From Alphaproteobacteria bacterium (GTDB taxonomy: Bacteria; Pseudomonadota; Alphaproteobacteria; Caulobacterales; Aquidulcibacteraceae), in NCBI GenBank assembly GCA_018969015.1, contig JAGWZE010000015.1, positions 1 to 33,916 on the forward strand: DNA of 33,916 nucleotides. Direction: 5' to 3'. The notes under the pieces were generated by a model. It saw only the letters and a program-made list of their open reading frames with translations. It did not search any database and was not told the origin of the DNA. Position 1 is the first letter of the stretch. Every line of letters starts with the position of its first letter. Shown here piece by piece: positions 1-8,180 of the stretch. Both the position numbers and the translations under genes were made by a program.

Positions 1-366
1 CGTGCGGTCGTTCTCGCCGGCGACGCCGCCCGGTGCGCCGCGCTCGCGCCCGCGCTGGCCGAAGCCGGGGTCGCCGCCGCGATCGGCGCCGATATCCGCG
101 GCGCGTTGGCCGGCGCCGACGGCGTCGTCGTCGCCTTCGGCGCGGGCGCGACCGCGCTCGACGGACAGATCCTGCGCGCGGCGCATCTCGCGGCCCAGGC
201 GCGCAAGCCGATCGTCGTTCTGCGCGATACGCCGGCCGGCGCAGGTCCTATGATCGAGGGCGCGCCCAACGCCGCTTGGCCGGGCGAGCCCCGCGCCGCC
301 GCCGCGCTGGCGCTGGCGCTGATCGACGCGGTCCACGCCGACGTCGCGCAAAGGAGCCCCGCATGA
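1..366 (+). CDS. 3' end of unknown gene (5' truncated by window edge)
   Basis: The first reading frame is open from base 1 to a TGA at 364-366, so the gene begins before the window; 121 residues are visible. The sequence is Ala-rich with alternating hydrophobic strands and helices (for example VVVAF at about residues 40-44, then PIVVLRD near 71-77), which looks like the second half of an alpha/beta Rossmann-like fold. I do not recognise a family motif. Its stop overlaps the liuC start by four bases (ATGA), so it belongs to the same transcript as the leucine-degradation genes. That it is a real gene is supported by the overlap and by the SD (AAGGAG, 352-357) placed inside its end for the next gene. 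Confidence 0.6.
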   Translation, partial: RAVVLAGDAARCAALAPALAEAGVAAAIGADIRGALAGADGVVVAFGAGATALDGQILRAAHLAAQARKPIVVLRDTPAGAGPMIEGAPNAAWPGEPRAAAALALALIDAVHADVAQRSPA

Positions 367-1166
367 CGCTCGCCCCCGATCCCGTTCTGCTCGACGTGAC
401 GCCCGACGGCGTCGCCGTCGTCACGCTCAACCGTGCCGCCAAGCGCAACGCCTTCGACGAGCAGATGATCGCCGCGCTCTCCGACACGTTCGAGACGCTG
501 CGCGCCGCCGACCACGTGCGCGTGGTGTTCCTGCGCGGCGCGGGCGCGACGTTCTGCGCCGGCGCCGATCTGGAGTGGATGCGCCGCCAGGGCCAGCACT
601 CGCGCGAGGACAACGAGACCGACGCCCGCGCGCTCGCGCACATGCTCAAGGCGCTCTACGATCTGCCCCAGCTCACGGTCGCGCTCGCGCACGGCGCCGC
701 GATGGGCGGCGGGGCCGGGCTCGTCGCGGCCTGCGACGTCGCCGTCGCCCGCGCCGACACGCAATTCCGCTTCTCCGAAGTGCGGCTCGGCCTCACGCCC
801 GCGACCATCAGCCCCTATGTGGTCGAGGCGATCGGGCCGCGCTGGGCGCGCGCGCTCTTCACCACCGCCGAAACCTTCGACGGCCGCTTCGCCGAGAAGA
901 TCGGCCTCGTGCAGTACGCCGTCGACACCGACGCCGATCTCGAAGCCATGATGCGCATGCTCGCCAATCTCGCGTTCGAGGCCGCGCCCGGCGCGGTCGC
1001 CGCCTGCAAGGACCTCGTCCGCGACGTCGCGGGCAAGCCGATCACCGAGGCGCTGGGACGCGACACCGCCCGTCGCATCGCCGAGCGCCGCGCCAGCGCC
1101 GAAGGCAAGGAGGGCATCGCCGCCTTCCTCGAACGCCGTGCGCCGTCCTGGAAAAGCGGCGGCTGA
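363..1166 (+). CDS. liuC: Methylglutaconyl-CoA hydratase-type enoyl-CoA hydratase (LiuC)
   Basis: Crotonase-fold protein of 267 aa, the normal length. The oxyanion-hole segment FCAGADLEWMRR (residues 64-75) is the version typical of methylglutaconyl-CoA hydratases. The second glycine loop MGGGAG is at 114-119 and the acid residue of FSEVRLGL is E139. The family hydrates 3-methylglutaconyl-CoA to HMG-CoA in leucine/isovalerate breakdown in the cytosol. The start at 363 has a good SD (AAGGAG at 352-357) and overlaps the upstream stop. The specific assignment rests on the motif and on liuD lying three genes downstream; a general short-chain enoyl-CoA hydratase is the alternative. Next start follows after 3 nt. 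Confidence 0.85.
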   Translation: MTLAPDPVLLDVTPDGVAVVTLNRAAKRNAFDEQMIAALSDTFETLRAADHVRVVFLRGAGATFCAGADLEWMRRQGQHSREDNETDARALAHMLKALYDLPQLTVALAHGAAMGGGAGLVAACDVAVARADTQFRFSEVRLGLTPATISPYVVEAIGPRWARALFTTAETFDGRFAEKIGLVQYAVDTDADLEAMMRMLANLAFEAAPGAVAACKDLVRDVAGKPITEALGRDTARRIAERRASAEGKEGIAAFLERRAPSWKSGG

Positions 1167-1169
1167 AGA

Positions 1170-2090
1170 ATGCACCTGCTGGACCGCGCCCGCGCGTTGC
1201 GCGACCGCCTCCATGACGAGCGCGAGCGCCTCCGCGCGCGCGCCGTGCAGGGGGCGATCGGCGCGGCGGCGTTCGAATTTCTCGCCTTCGGGATCAAGCA
1301 GGCGTGGGCGTGCCTGTTCGGCGGCCTTCTGCTGGCGCTGCTGATCGCCACGCATTTCTTCTACCCCGACGATGCGCCCATCGCCCGGTACGACGCGCTC
1401 GTCATCGCCTGCGTGCTGATGCAGATCGCGCTGATCGCCACCGGACTCGAGACGCTGGAGGAGGCCAGGGTCATCGCCGTCTTCCACGTCGTCGGCACGG
1501 CGATGGAGATCTTCAAGACGCAGATGGGCTCGTGGGCCTATCCGGAGGAGAGCCTGCTGCGCATCGCCGGCGTGCCGCTGTTCTCCGGCTTCATGTACGC
1601 CGCCGTCGGCTCCTATCTCGCGCGGGTGTGGCGCATCTTCGAGTTCCGCTTCGACCGCTTCCCGCCTTTGTGGGCCGCCGGCCTCGTGGCGGCGGCGATC
1701 TACGTGAACTTCTTCACCCACCATTATGTCTGGGATGCGCGCCCGCTGCTCTTCGCCGCGACGATCATCGTGTTCGGGCCCTGCGTCGTCTGGTTCCGTC
1801 CGGACCGGGAGCATCGGCCGATGCCGCTGGTCGTGGGCTTCCTGCTGGTGGCGACCTTCATCTGGTTCGCCGAGAACCTCGCCACCTTCGCCCGCGCCTG
1901 GGTCTATCCGAGCCAGGCGGACGGCTGGGCGCCGGTCTCCTTGTCGAAGCTCGGCGCGTGGTATTTGCTGATGATCATCAGTTTCGTGCTCGTCGCGGCG
2001 GCGCACGGGCCGAAGGCGCGGACGGCGCGACCGTCGAAATCATCGCTCGGTGCGGCGGTGCGTCAGGCTGGGGCGGGGGAAGAGGCATGA
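1170..2090 (+). CDS. DUF817 family integral membrane protein
   Basis: 306-aa polytopic membrane protein with about 7-8 hydrophobic segments after a basic, probably cytoplasmic N-terminus (residues 1-45). The block around residues 112-145, with EIFKTQMGSWAYPE and PLFSGFMYAAVGSY, is the signature I recall for DUF817 (Bacillus YoaT-like). No biochemical function is established for the family. Conserved Glu, His and aromatic residues within membrane segments (HHYVWD near 179-184) could form a polar site. It starts 3 nt after liuC and overlaps the next gene by ATGA, so it is co-translated with leucine catabolism genes. The C-terminal 30 residues are polar and probably disordered. Confidence 0.8.
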   Translation: MHLLDRARALRDRLHDERERLRARAVQGAIGAAAFEFLAFGIKQAWACLFGGLLLALLIATHFFYPDDAPIARYDALVIACVLMQIALIATGLETLEEARVIAVFHVVGTAMEIFKTQMGSWAYPEESLLRIAGVPLFSGFMYAAVGSYLARVWRIFEFRFDRFPPLWAAGLVAAAIYVNFFTHHYVWDARPLLFAATIIVFGPCVVWFRPDREHRPMPLVVGFLLVATFIWFAENLATFARAWVYPSQADGWAPVSLSKLGAWYLLMIISFVLVAAAHGPKARTARPSKSSLGAAVRQAGAGEEA

Positions 2091-3448
2091 GCGGCGAACT
2101 GGAGGCGGCGGGCGCCGCGATCACGGCGGGTCTCGCCGCGCGCACGATCGAAGGCGGCGCGGGCCGGGACGGGCACGCCGGCGCGGGCGGCGCCTGCCTC
2201 AATTGCGCGACGCCGCTGCAGGGGGCGTTCTGCCATGTCTGCGGTCAATCGAGCCACGTGGAGCGCAAGCTCGTACACGTGTTCGAGGAGTTCCTGCACG
2301 GCATCGCCCACTTCGACACCAAAGCCTGGCGGACGCTGCCGCGGCTCATCGGCCGTCCGGGAACGCTCACGAACGAATACATCCATGGCAAGCGCGCGCG
2401 CTACGTCTCGCCGCTGGCGACGTTCCTCTTCGTCGTCTTCATGATGTTCTTCGCCTTCGCGATGTTCGGCGAGATGCCGTCGTCCGCGCCGGCGACGCTG
2501 CCGGATCTGCGCGTGCAGGCCGCCGCCGTGCAGAACGATCTCGCCAAGGCCGAGAGCGAGGCCGCCGCGGCGCGCGCCGCGCTCGCCAAGATCGAGGCGC
2601 AAGGGTCCGCGGCGGACGCCGATCGCCTCGCCGACGCGAAGGACGCCGTAACATCCGCGGACGAAGACGTCGCCGACGCGAAGAAGAGCCTCGCCGCCAT
2701 CCAGGGCAAGATCGATCGCCGTACCGCCGTGGTCGAGCAGCTGAAGGCGGCGCGCGCGCAGCTCGACGTCAACGAGGCCAAGGCGAAAGCCGAAAACGAC
2801 GCCGAGGCGCTCAAGGACATCGCCGCCGCCAAGACGATCCTCGACGCCGCCCTGACGCGGCCCGAAGGCCCGCCCGAAGGCGTCACCGCCAATGTCGGCG
2901 CCGACGGCGACGTCAACGTGACGCTCAATGCGTCGCGCAGCGGGTCGTTGGAGTCGATCTTCGAAGAGATCAAGAAGGCGGAAGCCGCGGGCCAGATCTC
3001 GGTCAACACCGGGTCGGAGAGCCTGAACGAGAAGATCCACGCCAAGCTGCGCAATCCGGAGCTCGGCTGGTACAAGATCCAGAACACGGCCTACAAATTC
3101 TCGTTCCTGCTGGTGCCGCTGTCGCTGCCGTTCGTGGCGTTCCTGTTCCTCTTCAAGAAGGACGTGACGCTTTACGACCACGTCGTGTTCATTCTCTACT
3201 CGCTCAGCTTCATGTCGCTGCTGTTCGTCATCGCCGTGGGCATCGGGCGGTACGCGCCCTCCGTCGCCGGGCCGCTCGGCAGCATCGTGGCGCTGACTCC
3301 AGCGGTCCACATGTTCTTCCACCTCCGGGGGACGTACCGCCTCAAGCTCTTCTCGGCCTTGTGGCGCACGGCCGTGCTGTGCGTGTTCGCCACGCTGGCG
3401 CTGTCGATCTTCGTGACGCTGATCATCTTCATGGGACTGACGGGATGA
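2087..3448 (+). CDS. DUF3667 zinc-ribbon membrane protein with coiled-coil insert
   Basis: 453 aa. An Ala/Gly-rich N-terminus leads into a four-cysteine zinc ribbon (C37, C40, C49, C52) and then the DUF3667 core, where a fixed cytosolic stretch (FDTKAWRTLPRLIGRPGT, 76-93, and YIHGKRARYVSP) precedes the first membrane helix (about 107-128). An Ala/Lys/Glu/Asp-rich coiled coil of about 115 residues (142-258) follows, then four further helices (about 338-356, 366-386, 395-411, 428-449). By topology the coiled coil lies in the periplasm if the ribbon is cytosolic. The function of the family is unknown. ATGA overlaps on both sides couple it to DUF817 and liuD. The start at 2087 is chosen because it makes that overlap; the open frame extends further upstream without a better start. 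Confidence 0.8.
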   Translation: MSGELEAAGAAITAGLAARTIEGGAGRDGHAGAGGACLNCATPLQGAFCHVCGQSSHVERKLVHVFEEFLHGIAHFDTKAWRTLPRLIGRPGTLTNEYIHGKRARYVSPLATFLFVVFMMFFAFAMFGEMPSSAPATLPDLRVQAAAVQNDLAKAESEAAAARAALAKIEAQGSAADADRLADAKDAVTSADEDVADAKKSLAAIQGKIDRRTAVVEQLKAARAQLDVNEAKAKAENDAEALKDIAAAKTILDAALTRPEGPPEGVTANVGADGDVNVTLNASRSGSLESIFEEIKKAEAAGQISVNTGSESLNEKIHAKLRNPELGWYKIQNTAYKFSFLLVPLSLPFVAFLFLFKKDVTLYDHVVFILYSLSFMSLLFVIAVGIGRYAPSVAGPLGSIVALTPAVHMFFHLRGTYRLKLFSALWRTAVLCVFATLALSIFVTLIIFMGLTG

Positions 3449-5382
3449 ACCCGCCCTTCGCTTCGGTCCTCGTCGCCAATCGCGGCGAGATCGCCTGCCG
3501 CATCTTCCGCACCGCCAAGCGCCTCGGCATGCGCACGATCGCGGTCTATTCCGACGCCGACGCCACAGCGCTGCACGTGCGCAGCGCCGACGTGGCCGTG
3601 CGCCTCGGTCCCGCCTCGGCGAGCGAAAGCTATCTGCGCGCCGACGCGATCCTCGAGGCCGCGCGCGCCACGGGCGCCGCCGCGATCCATCCGGGCTACG
3701 GCTTCCTCTCGGAGAACGCCGCGTTCGCGCAGGCCGTGATCGACGCCGGCCTCATCTGGATCGGGCCGACGCCGGCCGCGATCCGCGCCATGGGCCTGAA
3801 GGACGAGGCCAAGCGCATCGCCGAGGAGGCGGGCGTGCCCGTGCTGCCCGGCTATCGCGGCGCCGACCAGAGCGAGAAACGCCTCGCGAAAGAGGCCAAG
3901 GCGATCGGCTTTCCCGTGCTCGTCAAGGCCGTCGCCGGCGGCGGCGGGCGCGGCATCCGCGAAGTGCGCGCCCCGGAAGAACTCGCCGACGCCGTCGCCT
4001 CCGCCAAGCGCGAAGCGCTCGCCGCGTTCGGCGACGACCGGGTGCTGATCGAGAAGCTCGTGGAGCGCCCGCGCCACATCGAGGTGCAGGTGTTCGGCGA
4101 CGCCCATGGCGGCCTCGTGCATCTGTTCGAGCGCGATTGCTCGCTGCAGCGCCGCCGCCAAAAGGTGATCGAGGAGGCGCCCGCGCCCGGCATGACCGAA
4201 GAGGTGCGCGCCGCGATGACGGACGCCGCGGTCGCCGTGGCGCGCGCCGTCGGCTACCGGAACGCCGGCACGGTGGAGTTCATCGTGGACGGCACGGGCC
4301 CGCTGCGGCCCGACGGCTTCTGGTTCCTGGAGATGAACACGCGTCTCCAGGTCGAACATCCGGTCACGGAGGAAATCACCGGGCTCGATCTCGTCGAGTG
4401 GCAGTTCGAGGTTGCGGCCGGTCGGCCGCTGCCGCTGGCTCAGGACGAGATCACGATGTCCGGCTGGGCCATCGAGGCGCGCGTGTGCGCGGAGGATCCC
4501 AGCGAAAACTTCCGCCCCAGCGTCGGCCGCATCACGCGCTTCGAGGAGGACACCTTCGGACGCTGGGACGCGGGCTTCGAGGCGGGCGACGTCGTGCCCT
4601 CCGCCTACGACTCGCTGCTTGGCAAGCACATCGTCCACGCCGAGTCCCGCGCCGCCGCCGCCTGGCATCTCGCCGTGGCGCTCGGGCGTCTGCATGTGGA
4701 TGGCGTCACCACCAACGCCGCGTTCCTGCAGCGCTGCCTGATGAGTGCGCGCTTCGCCGAGGGCGATCACCATGTCGGGTGGATCGCCGAGGAGATCGAC
4801 ACGCTCGCCGATCGCGCCGCCGGGCGACGCCGGGCCGCCGCCGTGCTCGGCGCACGCCTGGCCGCACTGCCGCGCGGCGCCGATCCCTGGGCCGCGACGG
4901 ACGGCTGGCGCTCGGCCGCGCCGCCGCGCCGCGTCGCGATCCTGGAGGAGGGCGGCGTCGCTGTCGAAACCCCGCTCGCGCCGGCCGTCGGGCTCGTGCT
5001 CGAATGGATGGATCCGGACGAAGCGCAGGCCACGTTCGACGAGACGCCGTTCCGCGCGGCGTTCGTGGAGCAGGGCGCCGCGACGAAGGTGCTGATCGCC
5101 GGCGAGACCTACGTGTTCGGTCCGCCCGGCTTCGGGCTCGACGGGGCAGGCGGCGAGGCGGGCGACGACGTGAAGGCCCCTCTTCCGGGCCGCATCGCGG
5201 CGGTTTCGGCGACCCCCGGCCAAAGCGTCCAGAAGGGGGCCCCGCTCGCCATTCTCGAGGCGATGAAGATGGAGCACGTGCTCAAGGCTCCGCGGGACGG
5301 CGTGATCGCGCTCGTCGCGGCGGAGGTCGGCGCCCAGGTCAAGGAAGGGGCCGTGCTCGTGCGGCTCGAGCCGGCGCCGTGA
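3445..5382 (+). CDS. liuD: Methylcrotonyl-CoA carboxylase biotin-containing alpha subunit (LiuD/MccA)
   Basis: 645 aa, the usual length for a biotin carboxylase fused to a carrier domain. An N-terminal biotin carboxylase domain begins with SVLVANRGEIACRI; the glycine-rich ATP loop VKAVAGGGGRGIREV is at about 164-178, and the carboxylase motifs QRRRQKVIEEAP and EMNTRLQVEHPVTE follow. After a middle linker domain, the carrier domain ends with EAMKMEH, whose Lys608 is the biotin site. The family carboxylates 3-methylcrotonyl-CoA with a separate beta subunit (not in this window). Propionyl- or geranyl-CoA carboxylase alpha subunits are close relatives; the neighbouring methylglutaconyl-CoA hydratase favours MCC. 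It overlaps both neighbours by 4 nt. Confidence 0.87.
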   Translation: MNPPFASVLVANRGEIACRIFRTAKRLGMRTIAVYSDADATALHVRSADVAVRLGPASASESYLRADAILEAARATGAAAIHPGYGFLSENAAFAQAVIDAGLIWIGPTPAAIRAMGLKDEAKRIAEEAGVPVLPGYRGADQSEKRLAKEAKAIGFPVLVKAVAGGGGRGIREVRAPEELADAVASAKREALAAFGDDRVLIEKLVERPRHIEVQVFGDAHGGLVHLFERDCSLQRRRQKVIEEAPAPGMTEEVRAAMTDAAVAVARAVGYRNAGTVEFIVDGTGPLRPDGFWFLEMNTRLQVEHPVTEEITGLDLVEWQFEVAAGRPLPLAQDEITMSGWAIEARVCAEDPSENFRPSVGRITRFEEDTFGRWDAGFEAGDVVPSAYDSLLGKHIVHAESRAAAAWHLAVALGRLHVDGVTTNAAFLQRCLMSARFAEGDHHVGWIAEEIDTLADRAAGRRRAAAVLGARLAALPRGADPWAATDGWRSAAPPRRVAILEEGGVAVETPLAPAVGLVLEWMDPDEAQATFDETPFRAAFVEQGAATKVLIAGETYVFGPPGFGLDGAGGEAGDDVKAPLPGRIAAVSATPGQSVQKGAPLAILEAMKMEHVLKAPRDGVIALVAAEVGAQVKEGAVLVRLEPAP

Positions 5383-5390
5383 ACGCCGCC

Positions 5391-5795
5391 ATGAACGATT
5401 GGGTCGTGCTCGCCGGGTCTGCGGTGGTCGTCGCCGTCATGGCCCTCGTCGCGCGCGCGATGGGCTTCCGCGTGAAAGGCCGCTTCGTCGACGCCGCCGC
5501 CGTGCGCGATGCGGTGCGCCGCGTCGATCCGCGCGCCGAGGTGCAGGACGTGGCGATCGACGGCGCCTGGGCGATCGCCCGGCTGGGGGACGGCCGCCTC
5601 GCGCTCGCCCGCGCGATGGGCGACGGCGCGACCGCGCGGGTCCTTGCGCCCACCGCGCCGCGCCCGCGGGTCAAGCCCGGCAAAAAGGGCGTGCGCGTGA
5701 TCGTGCGGGGCCTCGACGTCGGCTTCCCGGGCGGCGTCCTGCGCCTGTCATCGGCGCCCGAGTGGCTGGCCGGGCCCAGCGGCAAGACGCCTTAA
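5391..5795 (+). CDS. Small membrane-anchored protein of unknown function
   Basis: 134 aa from ATG 5391; a GTG at 5379 would add four residues and give a GTGA overlap with the liuD stop, in keeping with the coupling used throughout this operon. Residues 1-24 form one hydrophobic helix (WVVLAGSAVVVAVMALVARAMGF), followed by a soluble domain that begins like a small alpha/beta unit (about 30-75) and ends with a basic stretch (about 83-105). I do not recognise the family. It is the last gene of the liu operon and is followed by a 41-nt gap before the desaturase-type gene. Confidence 0.65.
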   Translation: MNDWVVLAGSAVVVAVMALVARAMGFRVKGRFVDAAAVRDAVRRVDPRAEVQDVAIDGAWAIARLGDGRLALARAMGDGATARVLAPTAPRPRVKPGKKGVRVIVRGLDVGFPGGVLRLSSAPEWLAGPSGKTP

Positions 5796-5836
5796 GGACG
5801 GCTCGACCGCCCAACCCGGGCTGGCTAGCATGGGGC

Positions 5837-6781
5837 ATGACCGCCCCCGTCGAGATTCCGCCCATCATCACCTACGCCGTCCCGGCGTTCGTCGTGTTGA
5901 TCCTGCTCGAGATGGCGATCGTCAAAGCCAAAGGCGGCGGCCGCTACGAAGCCGCCGACTCGGCCGCGAGCCTGACGATGGGGCTGGGCAATCAGGCCGC
6001 GAAGGTGCTCACCGGCGGCGTCGCGGTCGCCGGCTACGCCTTCGTCGCCGAGCACCGCCTGTTCGACATTCCCTGGGCCTGGTGGTCGCTGGCGCTGTGC
6101 TTCTTCGCCGAAGACCTCGCCTATTACTGGTTCCACCGCATCAGCCACGAACGCCGCTGGTTCTGGGCGAGCCACGTGATCCACCATTCCTCGCAGCACT
6201 ACAATCTCAGCACCGCCCTGCGGCAGACCTGGACGGGGCCGATCGGCCTGACCTTCGTCTTCTGGCTGCCGCTGGTGTGGATCGGGTTCCCGCCGGAGAT
6301 GGTGTTGATGTTCTCGGCGATCAGCCTCGTCTACCAGTTCTGGATCCACACCGAGCTGATCGACCGCATGGGCCCGCTCGAGTGGGTGCTGAACACGCCG
6401 TCGCACCATCGCGTGCACCACGCGACCAACCCCAAATATCTCGACGCCAACTATGCCGGCGTGCTGATCATCTGGGACCGCATGTTCGGCACCTTCGTGC
6501 GCGAAGAGGAACGCCCGACCTACGGCATCATCGCCAATCTCGGCACGTTCAATCCGCTGCGAATCGCGTTCCACGAATGGGCGGGCATCGCGCGCGACCT
6601 CGTGCGCGCCCGCTCGCCGAAGGAGGCGTGGATGTACGTGTTCGGGCCGCCGGGCTGGAGCCCCGACGGATCGCGCGCCACGAGCGCGAGTCTCAAGGCG
6701 CGCTGGCGCGCCGAACAGGCGGCCGAGGCGGCCCAGGCCGCAGCGCCGTCGCGGCCCGCCGGGGAGCCCGCCGTCGCATGA
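5837..6781 (+). CDS. Sterol desaturase / fatty acid hydroxylase superfamily protein
   Basis: 314 aa. A membrane helix at 13-27 and others near 52-70, 82-95 and 134-165 surround the histidine clusters of the di-iron membrane hydroxylases: HRISH (100-104), HVIHH (113-117), H171 in HTE, and HHRVHH (190-195). This arrangement is that of PF04116 enzymes (sterol desaturases, alkylglycerol monooxygenase-like), which use O2 and a di-iron centre to hydroxylate or desaturate lipids. The substrate cannot be read from the sequence. The C-terminus is an Ala-rich polar tail. It overlaps the DUF1489 gene by ATGA. The start at 5837 is preceded by GGGG. Confidence 0.85.
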   Translation: MTAPVEIPPIITYAVPAFVVLILLEMAIVKAKGGGRYEAADSAASLTMGLGNQAAKVLTGGVAVAGYAFVAEHRLFDIPWAWWSLALCFFAEDLAYYWFHRISHERRWFWASHVIHHSSQHYNLSTALRQTWTGPIGLTFVFWLPLVWIGFPPEMVLMFSAISLVYQFWIHTELIDRMGPLEWVLNTPSHHRVHHATNPKYLDANYAGVLIIWDRMFGTFVREEERPTYGIIANLGTFNPLRIAFHEWAGIARDLVRARSPKEAWMYVFGPPGWSPDGSRATSASLKARWRAEQAAEAAQAAAPSRPAGEPAVA

Positions 6782-7257
6782 GCGCCAAACCCGGGAAGGC
6801 CGCCGCCAAATCGACCGCGCCGATCGTGCACGTCGTCAAGCTGTGCGTCGGCGCCGATTCCGTCGAAGACCTCGCCGCCTGGCAGGAGTGGCAGGTGAAG
6901 GAGGCGCGCAAGCGCAAGCTCGCGCGCACGCTGCCGGTCTGCGGCACCCGCGCCTGGCCCAAGCGCGCGGACGACGTGCTCGCCGGCGGCTCGCTCTATT
7001 GGGTGATCAAGGGCGCGATCCTCGTGCGTCAGCGCATCCTCGCCATCGACGACGTGGTGGACGAGCACGGCCAACGCTGCGGCCTCTATCTCGATCCGCG
7101 CCTCGTGCGCACGGCGCCGGCGCCGAAGCGCGCATTCCAGGGCTGGCGCTATCTGGAGCCGGGCGACGCGCCCGCCGATCTCGACGCCGCGCGCGCGGGC
7201 GGCGCCGAACTGCCGGATGATCTGCGCGCCGAACTGATGGCGCTCGGCGCCTGGTGA
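6778..7257 (+). CDS. DUF1489 family protein
   Basis: 159 aa, soluble. The segments IVHVVKLCVGADSVEDLAAWQ (part), LPVCGTRAWPKRADDVLAGGS, LYWVIKGAILVRQRI and FQGWRYLEPGDAPADL match the alphaproteobacterial family DUF1489, whose members are this size. The family has no known activity. The N-terminus (1-13) is a Lys/Ala tail. Its ATG overlaps the stop of the hydroxylase-like gene, so the two are translated together; the stop lies 7 nt from the end of convergent panC. Confidence 0.85.
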   Translation: MSAKPGKAAAKSTAPIVHVVKLCVGADSVEDLAAWQEWQVKEARKRKLARTLPVCGTRAWPKRADDVLAGGSLYWVIKGAILVRQRILAIDDVVDEHGQRCGLYLDPRLVRTAPAPKRAFQGWRYLEPGDAPADLDAARAGGAELPDDLRAELMALGAW

Positions 7258-7264
7258 TCCGCGG

Positions 7265-8134
7265 CTAGGGCCGCATCGCGCCGACGGCCATGTTGTCGAT
7301 CAGCCGCGTCTCGCCGGCGCGCACGGCCACGAGCAGGCGCGCGGGGCGGCGCACGATCGGGCTTGCGATCGGCAGGAAATCGTCCTCGCCGCGAATGGCG
7401 ACATAGTCGATCTCGCTGAACCCGGCCTTGAAGATCTGGCGCTCGATCTTCACCAGCGTCGTCATGATGTTCGCGCCGGACTCCAGCTGCTCGACCGCCT
7501 CGCGCAGGATCACGTTGAGCCGCGCCGCGACGATCCGCTCTTCCGGCGAGAGGTAGGCGTTGCGCGAGGACATCGCGAGCCCGTCGGCTTCGCGCGTCGT
7601 CGGCACGCCCATGATCTCCACCGGCATATCGAGATCGCGCACCATGCGCTTCACCACCAGCAGCTGCTGGTAGTCCTTCTCGCCGAAGGCCGCGACATCG
7701 GGCAGGCACTGCAGCAGCAGCTTCGTCACGACCGTGGCGACGCCGCCGAAGAAGTGCGGACGGGCCTCCCCTTCCAGGGGCTCGGACACGCCGGCCACCG
7801 AGACGCTGGTGGAGTGGCCGTCCGGATACATCACCTCGCGCGGCGGCGCGTAGAGCAGGTCGCAGCCGGCGCTGGCGAGCTTGGCGGCGTCGCCGGCCTC
7901 GTCGCGGGGATAGCGGTCGAGGTCCTCGTGCGCGGCGAACTGCTTCGGGTTCACGAAGATGCTGGCGATCGTGCGGTCGCAGCGGCCCTTGAGCGCGCGG
8001 ATCAGATCGAGGTGGCCGTCATGAAGGGCGCCCATCGTCGGCGCGAAGCCCACGGTGAGGTTCTGGTTGCGCCAGCGCGCCACGTAGGTGCGCAGTTCGC
8101 GGACGGAGCGGGCGATCGGCAATGTGTCGGTCAT
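7265..8134 (-). CDS. panC: Pantothenate synthetase
   Basis: 289 aa, full length for PanC. The nucleotidyltransferase HxGH motif is in MGALHDGHL (H38, H41), FGEKDYQQL is at 150-158 and the KMSKS-equivalent MSSRN at 188-192. The enzyme joins pantoate and beta-alanine with ATP in the cytosol to make pantothenate, the coenzyme A precursor. panB is not beside it. The promoter must lie in the short divergent gap 8135-8180, where a CtrA box begins only 8 nt from the panC start codon. Confidence 0.95.
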   Translation of the reverse strand: MTDTLPIARSVRELRTYVARWRNQNLTVGFAPTMGALHDGHLDLIRALKGRCDRTIASIFVNPKQFAAHEDLDRYPRDEAGDAAKLASAGCDLLYAPPREVMYPDGHSTSVSVAGVSEPLEGEARPHFFGGVATVVTKLLLQCLPDVAAFGEKDYQQLLVVKRMVRDLDMPVEIMGVPTTREADGLAMSSRNAYLSPEERIVAARLNVILREAVEQLESGANIMTTLVKIERQIFKAGFSEIDYVAIRGEDDFLPIASPIVRRPARLLVAVRAGETRLIDNMAVGAMRP

Positions 8135-8141
8135 CCGCCGT

Positions 8142-8156
8142 TTAAGGCCGCCTTAA
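8142..8156. promoter_or_regulatory. Putative CtrA binding box (TTAA-N7-TTAA)
   Basis: TTAA at 8142-8145 and TTAA at 8153-8156 are separated by exactly 7 nt (GGCCGCC), the full consensus for the alphaproteobacterial cell-cycle regulator CtrA. The core is also an inverted repeat (TTAAGG-CCG-CCTTAA). It sits between panC and the SPOR-like/mipZ operon, 25 nt before the latter's GTG. A GAGTC (a GANTC site for CcrM methylation) is at 8170-8174. Binding is inferred from the consensus only. Confidence 0.55.
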
Positions 8157-8180
8157 GGGCTTTCCGCAAGAGTCCGTCTC

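Noticed and set aside
3196-5277. Long minus-strand frame opposite liuD
   Set aside because: Antisense of a clear biotin carboxylase; His/Arg/Gly-rich composition typical of shadow frames.
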